The translations under genes were made by a program, and so were the position numbers. DNA of 64,000 nt from Marinirhabdus sp963799365 (GTDB lineage: Bacteria > Bacteroidota > Bacteroidia > Flavobacteriales > Flavobacteriaceae). Below the pieces are notes generated by a model. The model worked only from the letters and a program-made list of their open reading frames with translations. It had not been told where the DNA came from and did no database searches. This document shows positions 51,359 to 60,667 of this stretch, piece by piece. The stretch covers positions 62,001 to 126,000 of the forward strand of contig CAWCWV010000007.1 of the NCBI GenBank assembly GCA_963799365.1, in the 5' to 3' direction. Numbering within the stretch: position 1 is the first letter of the stretch; each line of letters opens with the position of its first letter.

Positions 51359-52021
51359 CTACGCCATTGCTATAGTTGCTAAGCTAATTTTGGAGGCACC
51401 CGCTGTTAATAATTGGTTGGCGCAGTTTTCTAGGGTGGCACCCGTGGTAATAATATCGTCTACCAAGAGCACATGCTTGCCTGCTATTTTCTCTTTGTTA
51501 TGAAGGCTAAATACCTCTGGATTTTCAAAACGCGTAAACCGTTGTTTAAACACTTGTGATTTTGTCTTATTTGTTTTTAATAATACGTCCTCTATAAGCG
51601 GTTTTTGCAAGGCTGTGGAAATTTCCACTCCAAAACCTGTAACCTGGTTATATCCTCTTTTTCTTTTTTTTAGTTTATGTATGGGTACAGGGATAACGCA
51701 ATCTATAGATGTGTAGCTTTCTATTTCGGCTAATTCGGCGCCTAGCCACTTTCCAAAAAAAATACCAATATTTTCTTGGCCTCTATATTTGAGATTGTGT
51801 AATAATTCTTGAGTGATCCCTTTTTTGGTGAACTTAAGCAGTGCTGTGGCTTGTTCTATAGGGACTCTTCCATAGAAAATACCAGTCATTATAGTACTTT
51901 TGGTGTAGTGGAGGTTTAATATAGGAAGGGCGTGTATACAGGTAGCGCATAGTGTGTTTTCACCCTTCAAAAGCCTATTATTACAGCCTCCACATACTTT
52001 TGTAAATAGTATATTTAACAT
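51359..52021 (-). CDS. comF: ComF family phosphoribosyltransferase-like protein
   Basis: This 220-residue protein has an N-terminal zinc-finger of CGGCNNRLL...CATC type and a C-terminal phosphoribosyltransferase fold with the PRPP motif LLVDDIITTGATLENC (about 187-202). RKRGYNQ is another family mark. ComF takes part in DNA uptake for natural transformation, with a role that is still uncertain. No other competence gene is in the window. It is the first of two cotranscribed genes. Confidence 0.88.
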   Translation of the reverse strand: MLNILFTKVCGGCNNRLLKGENTLCATCIHALPILNLHYTKSTIMTGIFYGRVPIEQATALLKFTKKGITQELLHNLKYRGQENIGIFFGKWLGAELAEIESYTSIDCVIPVPIHKLKKRKRGYNQVTGFGVEISTALQKPLIEDVLLKTNKTKSQVFKQRFTRFENPEVFSLHNKEKIAGKHVLLVDDIITTGATLENCANQLLTAGASKISLATIAMA

Positions 52022-52103
52022 AATTTAATATTTTTTACCATTTCATAAACAATTGATATGGAATTACCTCACTACTTTAGCCAATTAAAATAAACCCTAT
52101 ATT

Positions 52104-52985
52104 ATGAGTACAGAAAATAATAATTCAAAATTTAAAGTGTTGGTTGGCGTTTTGTCTGTTTTTTTAATAGGGCTTGCCGTTTATACTGTAACGCTTTATA
52201 ACGATAGTAAAAATACGGTATCAGGATTAGAGAAACAAAAAATTGAAATTGAGGCCGAACTAGAAGAGCTCATCGCAAATTACGACGAGATTATTGAAGA
52301 TAATGAGCTAAAAGACAACGATTTATTAGCAGCAAGAGAAAGAATTGAGATCTTGTTGGATTCCGTAAAGGATTCTGAAGCTAACGTAGCACTTATTCAA
52401 CGGTATAAAGTTGAAGTAGGTAGGTTAAAGAATGAACGTACTGCATTGTTTAGAAAAGCCGATAGTCTGATTGCAGCAAATAACAGATTGGTAGTTGAAA
52501 GAGATAGTACCAGTTCTGTTTTAAATGAAACTATTAAAGTAGTGGATTCTGTTAATATGCAAAATGAAGCACTTTCAGAAACAGTAAAAAGAGCTTCTCT
52601 AATAAAGGCAACAGATTTACGTGGCGAAGCAGTAATTGTTAGAACCAGCGGAAAAGTTGTAGATACTAGACGAAGTAGTCGTGCCGATAAAATTAGAGCG
52701 TGTTTTCAAATAGCGCCAAATGCTGTATCTGAAGCAGGAGACAGAACATTATTTGTACAAGTTATCAATCCTAAAAATAATGTGTTGGGTGAAAAAGGAG
52801 TCCATCGATATGAAAACGGAATTCTTAATTACAGCAAGTCTGTAAACGTATTCTATGAAAATGAAGAGCTGGATGTTTGTACTATGGTAGATGCTAAAGA
52901 GGAAGATTTAATTGAAGGAAGATATATTATTAACGTATATGAAGGAGGAAAACAAATAGCAACCACAACTATGGAACTTAAATAA
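52104..52985 (+). CDS. Membrane-anchored coiled-coil protein
   Basis: This 293-residue protein has one transmembrane span (about 12-30, VLVGVLSVFLIGLAVYTV) and a long coiled coil (about 38-165, rich in Glu, Lys and Leu heptads). A C-terminal globular beta-rich domain (about 185-293: RACFQIAPNAVSEAGDRTLF, EGRYIINVYEGGKQIATT) follows. I recognise it as a Bacteroidota hypothetical type, not a named family. It is divergent from comF and upstream of glyS, with a terminator between. Confidence 0.72.
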   Translation: MSTENNNSKFKVLVGVLSVFLIGLAVYTVTLYNDSKNTVSGLEKQKIEIEAELEELIANYDEIIEDNELKDNDLLAARERIEILLDSVKDSEANVALIQRYKVEVGRLKNERTALFRKADSLIAANNRLVVERDSTSSVLNETIKVVDSVNMQNEALSETVKRASLIKATDLRGEAVIVRTSGKVVDTRRSSRADKIRACFQIAPNAVSEAGDRTLFVQVINPKNNVLGEKGVHRYENGILNYSKSVNVFYENEELDVCTMVDAKEEDLIEGRYIINVYEGGKQIATTTMELK

Positions 52986-53028
52986 AATCTATATATGATC
53001 CATTCCCCCTATAGAGGAATACATATTC

Positions 53029-53059
53029 AAAACCCGTACAGCAATGTGCGGGTTTTTTT
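53029..53059 (+). terminator. Terminator after the coiled-coil gene
   Basis: AAAACCCGTACA pairs with TGTGCGGGTTTT (one G-T pair) over a 4-base loop and runs into a T-tract. A small reading frame that starts at 52995 crosses it and is not believed to be a gene. Confidence 0.75.
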
Positions 53060-53155
53060 GCTTTCATTAAAACAGTTTCAGAAAAAATTGGGAGCGGCTT
53101 TTCCATTTTTTAACAAAAAGAAAGCATCATATTACATTCTAAAAAGGCTTTTTCC

Positions 53156-53163
53156 TATTTTTG
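53156..53163 (+). promoter_or_regulatory. Putative -7 box of glyS
   Basis: TATTTTTG fits TAnnTTTG and ends four bases before the glyS ATG, so transcription could begin at the start codon itself. The -33 element is not clear. Confidence 0.4.
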
Positions 53164-53167
53164 CGGC

Positions 53168-54712
53168 ATGGCAAACGAAGATCATTTTAAAAAAGTAGTA
53201 TCGCACGCAAAGGAGTACGGCTACGTATTTGGTTCTAGCGAAATTTATGACGGTTTAAGCGCTGTTTATGATTACGCCCAGAACGGAGTAGAATTAAAAA
53301 AGAATATCCGTGAATATTGGTGGCGAAGTATGGTGTATATGCATCAAAATATTGTGGGACTAGATGCTGCAATTTTAATGCACCCAACTACGTGGAAAGC
53401 TTCAGGGCACGTAGATGCTTTTAACGATCCGCTTATAGACAATAAAGATTCTAAAAAAAGGTATAGAGCCGATGTTTTATTGGAAGATTATTGCGAAAAG
53501 ATAGAGCAAAAAGCACAAAAGGAAATTGCAAAGGCACAGAAACGTTTTGGCGATGCTTTTGACGAAGCTCAGTTTGTGGCAACACATCCAAGAGTGGTGC
53601 GTTACCGGGAACAGCAAAAAGAAATTCTAACCAGAATGGCAACATCACTGAGTGCCGAAGATCTTGCAGATGTAAAGGCACTTATTGAAGAACTAGAAAT
53701 TGCCGATCCTGAAACTGGTTCAAGAAACTGGACAGATGTAAAGCAGTTTAACCTCATGTTTGGCACTAAATTAGGAGCCTCTGCTGAAAGTGCTACAGAT
53801 TTATACTTGCGTCCGGAAACTGCCCAAGGAATTTTCGTGAACTTTTTGAATGTGCAAAAAACAGGGAGGATGAAAATCCCTTTTGGGATTGCCCAAACCG
53901 GAAAAGCTTTTAGAAACGAAATTGTTGCAAGACAATTCATTTTTAGGATGCGTGAGTTTGAACAAATGGAAATGCAATTTTTTGTGCGACCAGGTGAAGA
54001 AATGAAATGGTATGAATACTGGAAAGAAACCCGTCTTAAATGGCATTTATCCTTAGGAATGGGTAAAGAAAATTACCGTTTTCATGATCATGAAAAATTA
54101 GCTCACTACGCTAATGCAGCTTCAGATATTGAATTTAACTTCCCTTTCGGATTTAAAGAATTGGAGGGGATTCACTCTAGAACCGATTTCGATTTAAAAG
54201 CACACGAAGCCCATAGTGGTAAAAAATTGCAATTTTTCGACCCAGAGTTAAATAAGAATTATACGCCCTATGTTGTGGAAACTTCCATAGGATTGGATCG
54301 AATGTTTTTGGCAGTGCTTAGTCATTCCTTGCAAGAGGAAACTTTAGAAGATGGAAGTGAAAGGACGGTACTCAAATTGCCCTCCATTCTTGCTCCTGTA
54401 AAAGCGGCTGTATTACCATTGCTTAAAAAAGATGGTTTACAAGAAATAGCTCAGGATATTATTGAAGCATTAAAATGGGATTACAATGTAGTGTACGATG
54501 AAAAGGATGCTGTTGGTCGCCGTTACAGACGCCAAGATGCTGCTGGGACACCATTTTGTATCACCGTAGACCACCAAACCAAAGAAGATCAAACTGTCAC
54601 CATTAGGGATAGAGATACTATGGAGCAGGAACGCATACCTATTGCTGAAATCTCAAATATTTTAAAAGAGAGTATCTCTTATGAACACTGGCTTAAAAGT
54701 ATCGTGATTTAA
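53168..54712 (+). CDS. glyS: Glycine--tRNA ligase (dimeric type)
   Basis: The 514-residue class II synthetase charges tRNA-Gly with glycine. It is the single-chain alpha2 form, as in Bacteroidota and eukaryotes, not the alpha2beta2 form. RRPETAQGIFVNF-type motif is LRPETAQGIFVNF, followed by the motif 2 region FRNEIVARQFIFRMREFEQMEMQFF (cited in part) and motif 3 ETSIGLDRMFLAVL. The C-terminal anticodon-binding domain has APVKAAVLPLLKKDG and RRYRRQDAAGTPFCITVD. Length is normal. Confidence 0.95.
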   Translation: MANEDHFKKVVSHAKEYGYVFGSSEIYDGLSAVYDYAQNGVELKKNIREYWWRSMVYMHQNIVGLDAAILMHPTTWKASGHVDAFNDPLIDNKDSKKRYRADVLLEDYCEKIEQKAQKEIAKAQKRFGDAFDEAQFVATHPRVVRYREQQKEILTRMATSLSAEDLADVKALIEELEIADPETGSRNWTDVKQFNLMFGTKLGASAESATDLYLRPETAQGIFVNFLNVQKTGRMKIPFGIAQTGKAFRNEIVARQFIFRMREFEQMEMQFFVRPGEEMKWYEYWKETRLKWHLSLGMGKENYRFHDHEKLAHYANAASDIEFNFPFGFKELEGIHSRTDFDLKAHEAHSGKKLQFFDPELNKNYTPYVVETSIGLDRMFLAVLSHSLQEETLEDGSERTVLKLPSILAPVKAAVLPLLKKDGLQEIAQDIIEALKWDYNVVYDEKDAVGRRYRRQDAAGTPFCITVDHQTKEDQTVTIRDRDTMEQERIPIAEISNILKESISYEHWLKSIVI

Positions 54713-54814
54713 AAGAGTAACCTTCTTATTTTAAGGGGTTTTTATTTTATTAGAATGAGTTTTTTTTCGTATTTTTAACGACTTATTAAGAATTAATCTA
54801 AAAAAACTATTCTA

Positions 54815-56980
54815 ATGAAATTAAAATTAACTTTATTGTCTTTGTTACTGGCATTTGGATTTACTGCAACTGCCCAAGAAGGGCCAGACTATGTAGGCGA
54901 AACGCCACCTAAAGAATTTGTACAGTCACTGGCATCAAGAACTACATTAATCCCTGCAGATATGTCTCTAAGGGAAGCTCAGGATAAAAGATCCAAATCA
55001 CATCCTTTTGTTATTGGTAAAGACTCTCAATCAGAAAACGACATATTAGCATCTAATCCTAATCCTTTAGAAGGAAAAATTAACACGCGCTCATTATTGT
55101 TCGATTTTGAAGCTACCCCATCAGGATCTTCTCCTTCAGACCCGGCTTTGGCTGTAGGCCCAAACCATGTGCTTAGTGTGTTCAACACAGGATTTAGAAT
55201 TTTTGATAAAACAGGTACTGCGCTAACAGCTCCTCTTAGTGTTACAAATATTTTTTCTGCTGGAGGATGTTGTGATTTAACAGTATCTTACGATTCAGAT
55301 GCAGATCGCTTTGTACTTTCTTATTTGTTTTTTAACGGAAATGTACAAGTAGCTGTTTCAGATGGGCCAGATCCATTAACGGCAGATTGGAATGTGTACA
55401 CTATTACAGGTGTGAATGACTATAATAAACTTTCAGTATGGAGCGATGGGTATTATCTTTCAGCCAATACTGGAGGTAACAAGATATTTGTTTTAGAAAG
55501 AGAGGCGGCACTTATGGGCGATGTTACAGCCAGTGTTCAACGATTCAATCTTCCTGGTTTCAACAGCCCTATTGGAGGATTTTCTAGCCCACAAGTCTTA
55601 AATGTAACAGATAGTAACATGCCAGCCTATGGTGGTGCAACTATTGTATATCAGCAAGACGATGCCTACTCTGGAGTTACTACAGACCATATTAAATACT
55701 GGATGTTGGATGTAGATTTTACAACTCCTTCAAATTCTTCTATTTCAGCAGCAACAGAAATTCCATTAACACCGTTTATCTCTGTTTTTAATGGTGGTAG
55801 TTTTGCAAATCTTTCGCAACCAGGTGGTGGTGCTACTATCGATGCGATTCAGGCAACTATTATGAATCAGGCACAATTCAGAAAATTTAACGATCATAAT
55901 TCTGCAGTTTTCAATTTTGTGGTAGACACAGATGCTAGTGGTGGAATATTGGCAGGTATTCGTTGGGTTGAACTTCGTCAAGATGGGGATGGTATGCCTT
56001 GGACATTACACCAAGAAGGTACCTATACATCTCCAAATGGGAAGCATGCCTGGATGGGAAGTCTTATGATGGACAATCAAGGGAATATAGGTATGGGGTA
56101 TACTGCAATGGCAGGTTCTACTACCCCTAACCCTACAGATAACAGAGTTTCAACTTTTTTTACTGGTAGATTTGCTGGAGATCCTCTTGGAACTATGTCC
56201 GTAGCCGAAACATTGATCGAAGCTGGAACAACTAATATTCCCAACACACGATATGGTGATTACTCAAAAATTGACATTGATCCTATTGATGATAAAACAT
56301 TCTGGTTTATCAATGAAATTGCTAAAAGCGGGCGGAAAGATCACGTAGGTGTTTTTGATATAGCTTCTAGTACAACAAACGACGTAGGAGCAGTTACTAT
56401 TACAGAACCTGTAAGTGGTGTCCTAACAGCTACACAGCAAGTAAAAGTTATTGTATTTAACTTCGGGACAGATGCAAAAAGTAATATCCCAATTAATCTA
56501 ACCGTTAATGGAACTAGCATAGCAGATGAGGTAATTACAGCTAGCTTGGCAGGTACAACTTCCGTTGAGTACACATTTACTGCTACTGTAGATATGTCTG
56601 CTCCAGGTGCCTCTTTTCTTATTGAGGTAACTACAGGACTAGCAGGAGACTCTAATACTGATAATGATGTAGACACGAAGCAAGTTTTCAATGATGGAGT
56701 TTTAGGTACTGCAGATAATATACTTACAGCACAAGATTTATTGGTTGTAAGTAAAGATGGTAAAATGTTTGATATTTCTTTGAATACTCAGGAAGTTACT
56801 GAAAGACTTACACTTACCGTTACCAATATTCTTGGGCAAAACCTATTGACCTATGGATTGGACAATGATGGTACTGGTTATTCTTACAAACTAGACATGT
56901 CTTACGCTGCAAGCGGAGTATATGTTGTTAGGCTTGGAAACAGTACAACAGGAGTTTCTAAAAAGCTAGTTGTTAAGTAA
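54815..56980 (+). CDS. Secreted protein with CARDB and T9SS type A sorting domains
   Basis: The 721-residue protein has a signal peptide (LTLLSLLLAFGFTATAQ) and starts EGPDYVGETPPKEFV. A large N-terminal region (about 60-520) with SDPALAVGPNHVLSVFNTGF, a family also seen in the paralogue at 57677, is followed by one CARDB-like Ig domain (about 522-625) and a T9SS tail (about 640-721: LTVTNILGQNLLTYGL...DMSYAASGVYVVRL...KKLVVK). It should be exported to the cell surface. The core may be a propeller or exo-sialidase-like, but no catalytic motif was recognised. A terminator follows. Confidence 0.85.
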   Translation: MKLKLTLLSLLLAFGFTATAQEGPDYVGETPPKEFVQSLASRTTLIPADMSLREAQDKRSKSHPFVIGKDSQSENDILASNPNPLEGKINTRSLLFDFEATPSGSSPSDPALAVGPNHVLSVFNTGFRIFDKTGTALTAPLSVTNIFSAGGCCDLTVSYDSDADRFVLSYLFFNGNVQVAVSDGPDPLTADWNVYTITGVNDYNKLSVWSDGYYLSANTGGNKIFVLEREAALMGDVTASVQRFNLPGFNSPIGGFSSPQVLNVTDSNMPAYGGATIVYQQDDAYSGVTTDHIKYWMLDVDFTTPSNSSISAATEIPLTPFISVFNGGSFANLSQPGGGATIDAIQATIMNQAQFRKFNDHNSAVFNFVVDTDASGGILAGIRWVELRQDGDGMPWTLHQEGTYTSPNGKHAWMGSLMMDNQGNIGMGYTAMAGSTTPNPTDNRVSTFFTGRFAGDPLGTMSVAETLIEAGTTNIPNTRYGDYSKIDIDPIDDKTFWFINEIAKSGRKDHVGVFDIASSTTNDVGAVTITEPVSGVLTATQQVKVIVFNFGTDAKSNIPINLTVNGTSIADEVITASLAGTTSVEYTFTATVDMSAPGASFLIEVTTGLAGDSNTDNDVDTKQVFNDGVLGTADNILTAQDLLVVSKDGKMFDISLNTQEVTERLTLTVTNILGQNLLTYGLDNDGTGYSYKLDMSYAASGVYVVRLGNSTTGVSKKLVVK

Positions 56981-57013
56981 CCATAGATTACTAATTACAA
57001 AGAAGTCATAAAA

Positions 57014-57045
57014 AAAGCGGCTGTCCTCATTGGGCAGCCGCTTTT
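57014..57045. terminator. Bidirectional terminator between convergent genes
   Basis: AAAAGCGGCTG (57014-57024) pairs with CAGCCGCTTTT (57035-57045), extended by T-G and C-G pairs, and T/A tracts flank both sides. It serves the T9SS gene to the left and the small lipoprotein gene to the right. Confidence 0.7.
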
Positions 57046-57064
57046 ATATTGATGTAGAAATTTT

Positions 57065-57430
57065 CTAATTCATTTTTTGTACTTCAGTTAGACTTACTGG
57101 ATTTGCTTTGTCGCATCTATTCATCATACGTAAACCGTTGAATTTGTACCAGATCTTCATCCCATCTTTCATATACATTTCTTCCATGTTAATTGGGTCG
57201 TAAAGTACTTTGTTCCCGTCAATTTCAGAAGAAATTACATATGGGCAATCTCCTTCCACTGTGGAGGCCACGATTGTTCCCATCGTAAACCCATTGGCCA
57301 TCATTGTTTTAGAATCTGCCATCATAGCATTGGAATTGTTTTTAGTTTCATTTTTGGATGTTTTACTTGAATTGCAAGAAGAAGTTGCTATTACAACAAG
57401 TAGGACAAACGCTGTTTTTAAAATTTTCAT
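57065..57430 (-). CDS. Small lipoprotein of unknown function
   Basis: From the ATG at 57430 the protein has 121 residues and a lipobox Cys19 in VIATSSC. An earlier frame would add 12 residues before the signal. The mature part includes GDCPYVI and a conserved-looking DPINMEEMYMKDGMKIWYKFNG (quoted in outline). No family was recognised. It faces the first T9SS paralogue and is divergent from the second one. Confidence 0.72.
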   Translation of the reverse strand: MKILKTAFVLLVVIATSSCNSSKTSKNETKNNSNAMMADSKTMMANGFTMGTIVASTVEGDCPYVISSEIDGNKVLYDPINMEEMYMKDGMKIWYKFNGLRMMNRCDKANPVSLTEVQKMN

Positions 57431-57676
57431 TGGTAGTGTTTTAAGTTCTAGTCTGTTAAAGTACAAAATATGTGCCTTTATAGATGTTTAATAAATAATT
57501 TCTTTTGTAAAGTAGTTTTTTTCAGACTATTAACCTAGTAAATTACTAGGCGTTAAAATTTCAAATATCTGATATTCAGTTATTTAATAATAAAAAAAGT
57601 ATTTAAATGTTAATGAAATCTCAAATTTTCGTATTAACTTTAATTGCTAAATAAAAATTTAACTTAAACCTAATTT

Positions 57677-60607
57677 ATGAAACTTAAAATGACAATGTTC
57701 TTGGCGTTATTTGCAATGATTTTTGCAGGTACGGCTCAAGCACAAGAAACAGGTGCAAATTATGTAGGTGAATCTTCTCAAAAAAGAGTAGTACCATCAT
57801 TAGCATCTAGAAGTAATTTACAGCCTGCTGTAAAAAGAACGACCCCACCCAATGATGGTAGATCTGCCAAAGTTGAGGTAGTACCAATGAAAGACCCACA
57901 GACTGCAAACGATTTTTTAGCAGCCAACCCAAACCCCCTAGCGGGAAAAATTCCTGCACGGGACCCCCTTTTCGACTATGTTGTTGGAAATAGTGTAGGA
58001 TCTCCGTCAGATCCAGCCTTAGGTGTAGGGCCAAACCATGTTTTTATTGTTTATAATACAGGCTTTATGATCTATGACAAGGCCGATAATATTCTTCAAG
58101 GACCAACGGCTCCATCAGCAATTTTTTCAAATAATGGATGTTGTGACCTAACGGTGTCTTATGATAACCTGGCAGACCGATGGGTAATTACTTATTTATT
58201 TGTTGGAGCTGGAATGGAAATAGCAGTTTCAGATGGCCCCGACCCATTGACCGCTAACTGGAATGTATATTTATTACCTCAGGTAAACGATTATAACAAA
58301 TTATCAGTTTGGAGAGATGGGTATTACATAACCGACAATGGCGCAAATGATGTTTGGGCAGTCGATCGTAACGCAGCGCTGGCTGGAGCTCCTACAGTGG
58401 GTATCCAAGGATTTAATATTCCTGGTGTACAAGGACAGAATTTTACAAGCGCACAGGTATTTAATATTACAGACGATGTTCACCCTACTACAGGAGGAGC
58501 GCCACTCGTATATATGAGAGATAATGGTTTTGCTGGTGTTACAGATGATTCAGTAAATATTTGGACCGTAAACGTAGACTTTGCTACTCCTGCAAATTCA
58601 AACGTATCCGCACCAGAAGTGTTCTTAACAGAACCTTTTATCAATGTTTTCGATGGAGGTAGCTTCTCAAATTTAACGCAACCAGGTGGAGGTAGTGCTA
58701 TTGATGCACTGCAATCTACTATTATGAACCAGGCGCAATTCAGAAAATTCCCAACCCATAATTCTGCTGTTTTCAACTTTGTTGTAGATTTAGATGCGGG
58801 TGCAGGTGAATTGGCAGGGATACGCTGGTACGAGTTTCAACAAGCTGTAGATGGTGGTGCTTGGACTATGATGCAAGAAGGTACCTATAGCGCTCCAGAT
58901 GGTAAACACGCCTGGAACGGAAGTATGGCGATGGACGAGCAAGGGAATATTGGTATGGGATATTCTGTAATGGCGGGTCCAACAACTCCCAATCCAACGG
59001 ACAACAGAGTAGGTGCTGCTTACACAGGACGATTTGTTTCAGATCCAATTGGAACGATGACGATTGCCGAAGAAGTTTTTGGAACTAGTACCGCAAATGT
59101 GGGAGGAACCAGATTTGGTGATTATGGAAAATTGGACGTAGATCCAACAGATAATCAAACATTTTATTTTATTACTGAATACAGACAAACAAATCACGTA
59201 GGAGTGTTTAAAGTTGCTCCAGATGCAGATAATGATACAGGTGTTGTTGCCATCACACAACCTAACGATGGCCTATTAACAGCAACAGAAACTGTAGAAG
59301 TAACGGTACGTAACTTTGGTACCTTACCTCAGTCTAATGTTCCAGTTCAGTTTACCGTAGATGGAGGTACTCCAGTTATAGAAATTGTTCCGGGACCTAT
59401 TCCTCCGGCTTCTAATGTAACCTATGTTTTCAACCCAGGTACGGCAAATTTAAGTGTGCAGGGAACTACCTATACCATTGAAGCTTGTACTGCCTTGGTA
59501 GGAGACGAAGTAGCTCAAAACGATTGTGTTTCTAAAGATGTTACACATTTGGAAAATGATGATGTAGGTGTGATCTCCCTTGATGCTCCAACGAGTGGAA
59601 GTGGACTTTCGGCTACCGAAGATGTAACCATAACTATTCAGAATTTTGGTGCTAGTACACAGACTATGATCCCTGTTTTTTACACTATTAATGGCGGTAC
59701 AGCAGTGCAAGAAGATTATGTTGGTTCTATTGCTGCTGGTATGACCGATACGTACACCTTTACTACACAAGCCGACTTATCTGCTCTTGGCAACTTCGAC
59801 TTTGTTGCTGGAACTGAGTTTGTAGGAGATGCAGATGAGACAAACGATGATATCACGCAAACGGTTACGAACTTCCTATGTCGACCAGAGTCCAACTGTA
59901 TTGATTTTGATGATGGGGTAACACTATTTGAACTTGCAGACCAGGATATTTCTACTAATTGTGGAACATCTCCTGCTGGCTACAGTGACGATACTTCTAT
60001 AGTTTTTAATTTTGTTCTTGAAGACAATCCTTTTGAAGGAACACTTCAGATGGGCTTTTCAGATTCTATTTATGCACTATGGATTGATTTTAATGATAAC
60101 TTTATATTTGAGCCTTCTGAATTAATTTCTAGCGAACAAGTAGCAGTTGCAAACAGCGATTTTGATTTCACAGTTGATTTTAGTGCTATCCCTGGTGTAA
60201 CACCTGGAATGCACTTAATGAGATTAAGAGGAGAAGATGAATCGGGTTCTGGCGACGTGCTCAATCCTTGTGAGGATCTTCAATGGGGAAGAACCAATGA
60301 TTATACTGCGAACATTACTGGAGGGACGCTAGGTGTAGATAGTGTGCCATTTGCAGATGCAGAATTTATCATTACTACGCAACCTAACAATCAATTTGTG
60401 TTGTTGTTCAACACTACTAATTATACCGATGATTTACCAGTATATATCTATAACACATTAGGCCAAAACCTGGCTTTTTATACCTTAGAGAATAATGGTA
60501 AAGGATACACTAAGACTATCGATATGTCTTACGCTTCTTCAGGAGTATACTTCGTAAAAGTTGGAAATGAAAATCTAAATAAAGTGCAGCGTATTATTGT
60601 TAAATAA
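57677..60607 (+). CDS. Secreted paralogue with two CARDB, GEVED and T9SS type A domains
   Basis: This 976-residue protein has a signal peptide (FLALFAMIFAGTAQAQ) and is collinear with the 721-residue protein upstream over about 1-515 (NYVGES, LAAN PNPLAGKI, SDPALGVGPNHVF, CCDLTVSYD). It then carries two CARDB-like domains (about 517-627 and 627-730), a GEVED-type domain (about 735-885, YALWIDFNDNFIFEPSEL) and a T9SS tail (about 890-976, DMSYASSGVYFVKV...QRIIVK). It is expected to be sent to the cell surface. The ligand is unknown. Confidence 0.85.
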   Translation: MKLKMTMFLALFAMIFAGTAQAQETGANYVGESSQKRVVPSLASRSNLQPAVKRTTPPNDGRSAKVEVVPMKDPQTANDFLAANPNPLAGKIPARDPLFDYVVGNSVGSPSDPALGVGPNHVFIVYNTGFMIYDKADNILQGPTAPSAIFSNNGCCDLTVSYDNLADRWVITYLFVGAGMEIAVSDGPDPLTANWNVYLLPQVNDYNKLSVWRDGYYITDNGANDVWAVDRNAALAGAPTVGIQGFNIPGVQGQNFTSAQVFNITDDVHPTTGGAPLVYMRDNGFAGVTDDSVNIWTVNVDFATPANSNVSAPEVFLTEPFINVFDGGSFSNLTQPGGGSAIDALQSTIMNQAQFRKFPTHNSAVFNFVVDLDAGAGELAGIRWYEFQQAVDGGAWTMMQEGTYSAPDGKHAWNGSMAMDEQGNIGMGYSVMAGPTTPNPTDNRVGAAYTGRFVSDPIGTMTIAEEVFGTSTANVGGTRFGDYGKLDVDPTDNQTFYFITEYRQTNHVGVFKVAPDADNDTGVVAITQPNDGLLTATETVEVTVRNFGTLPQSNVPVQFTVDGGTPVIEIVPGPIPPASNVTYVFNPGTANLSVQGTTYTIEACTALVGDEVAQNDCVSKDVTHLENDDVGVISLDAPTSGSGLSATEDVTITIQNFGASTQTMIPVFYTINGGTAVQEDYVGSIAAGMTDTYTFTTQADLSALGNFDFVAGTEFVGDADETNDDITQTVTNFLCRPESNCIDFDDGVTLFELADQDISTNCGTSPAGYSDDTSIVFNFVLEDNPFEGTLQMGFSDSIYALWIDFNDNFIFEPSELISSEQVAVANSDFDFTVDFSAIPGVTPGMHLMRLRGEDESGSGDVLNPCEDLQWGRTNDYTANITGGTLGVDSVPFADAEFIITTQPNNQFVLLFNTTNYTDDLPVYIYNTLGQNLAFYTLENNGKGYTKTIDMSYASSGVYFVKVGNENLNKVQRIIVK

Positions 60608-60630
60608 GTAGCGCTTTAATTCAAATTATA

Positions 60631-60663
60631 GAGGCTATCCCTAATTGGATAGCCTCTTTTTTT
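60631..60663. terminator. Bidirectional terminator before the right-edge gene
   Basis: GAGGCTATCC (60631-60640) pairs with GGATAGCCTC (60647-60656), followed by a run of T. It lies between the convergent T9SS and outer-membrane genes. Confidence 0.75.
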
Positions 60664-60667
60664 AGGT

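Noticed and set aside
52995..53198. 67-residue frame before glyS
   Set aside because: It crosses a strong terminator and overlaps the glyS start codon; its sequence is low complexity.
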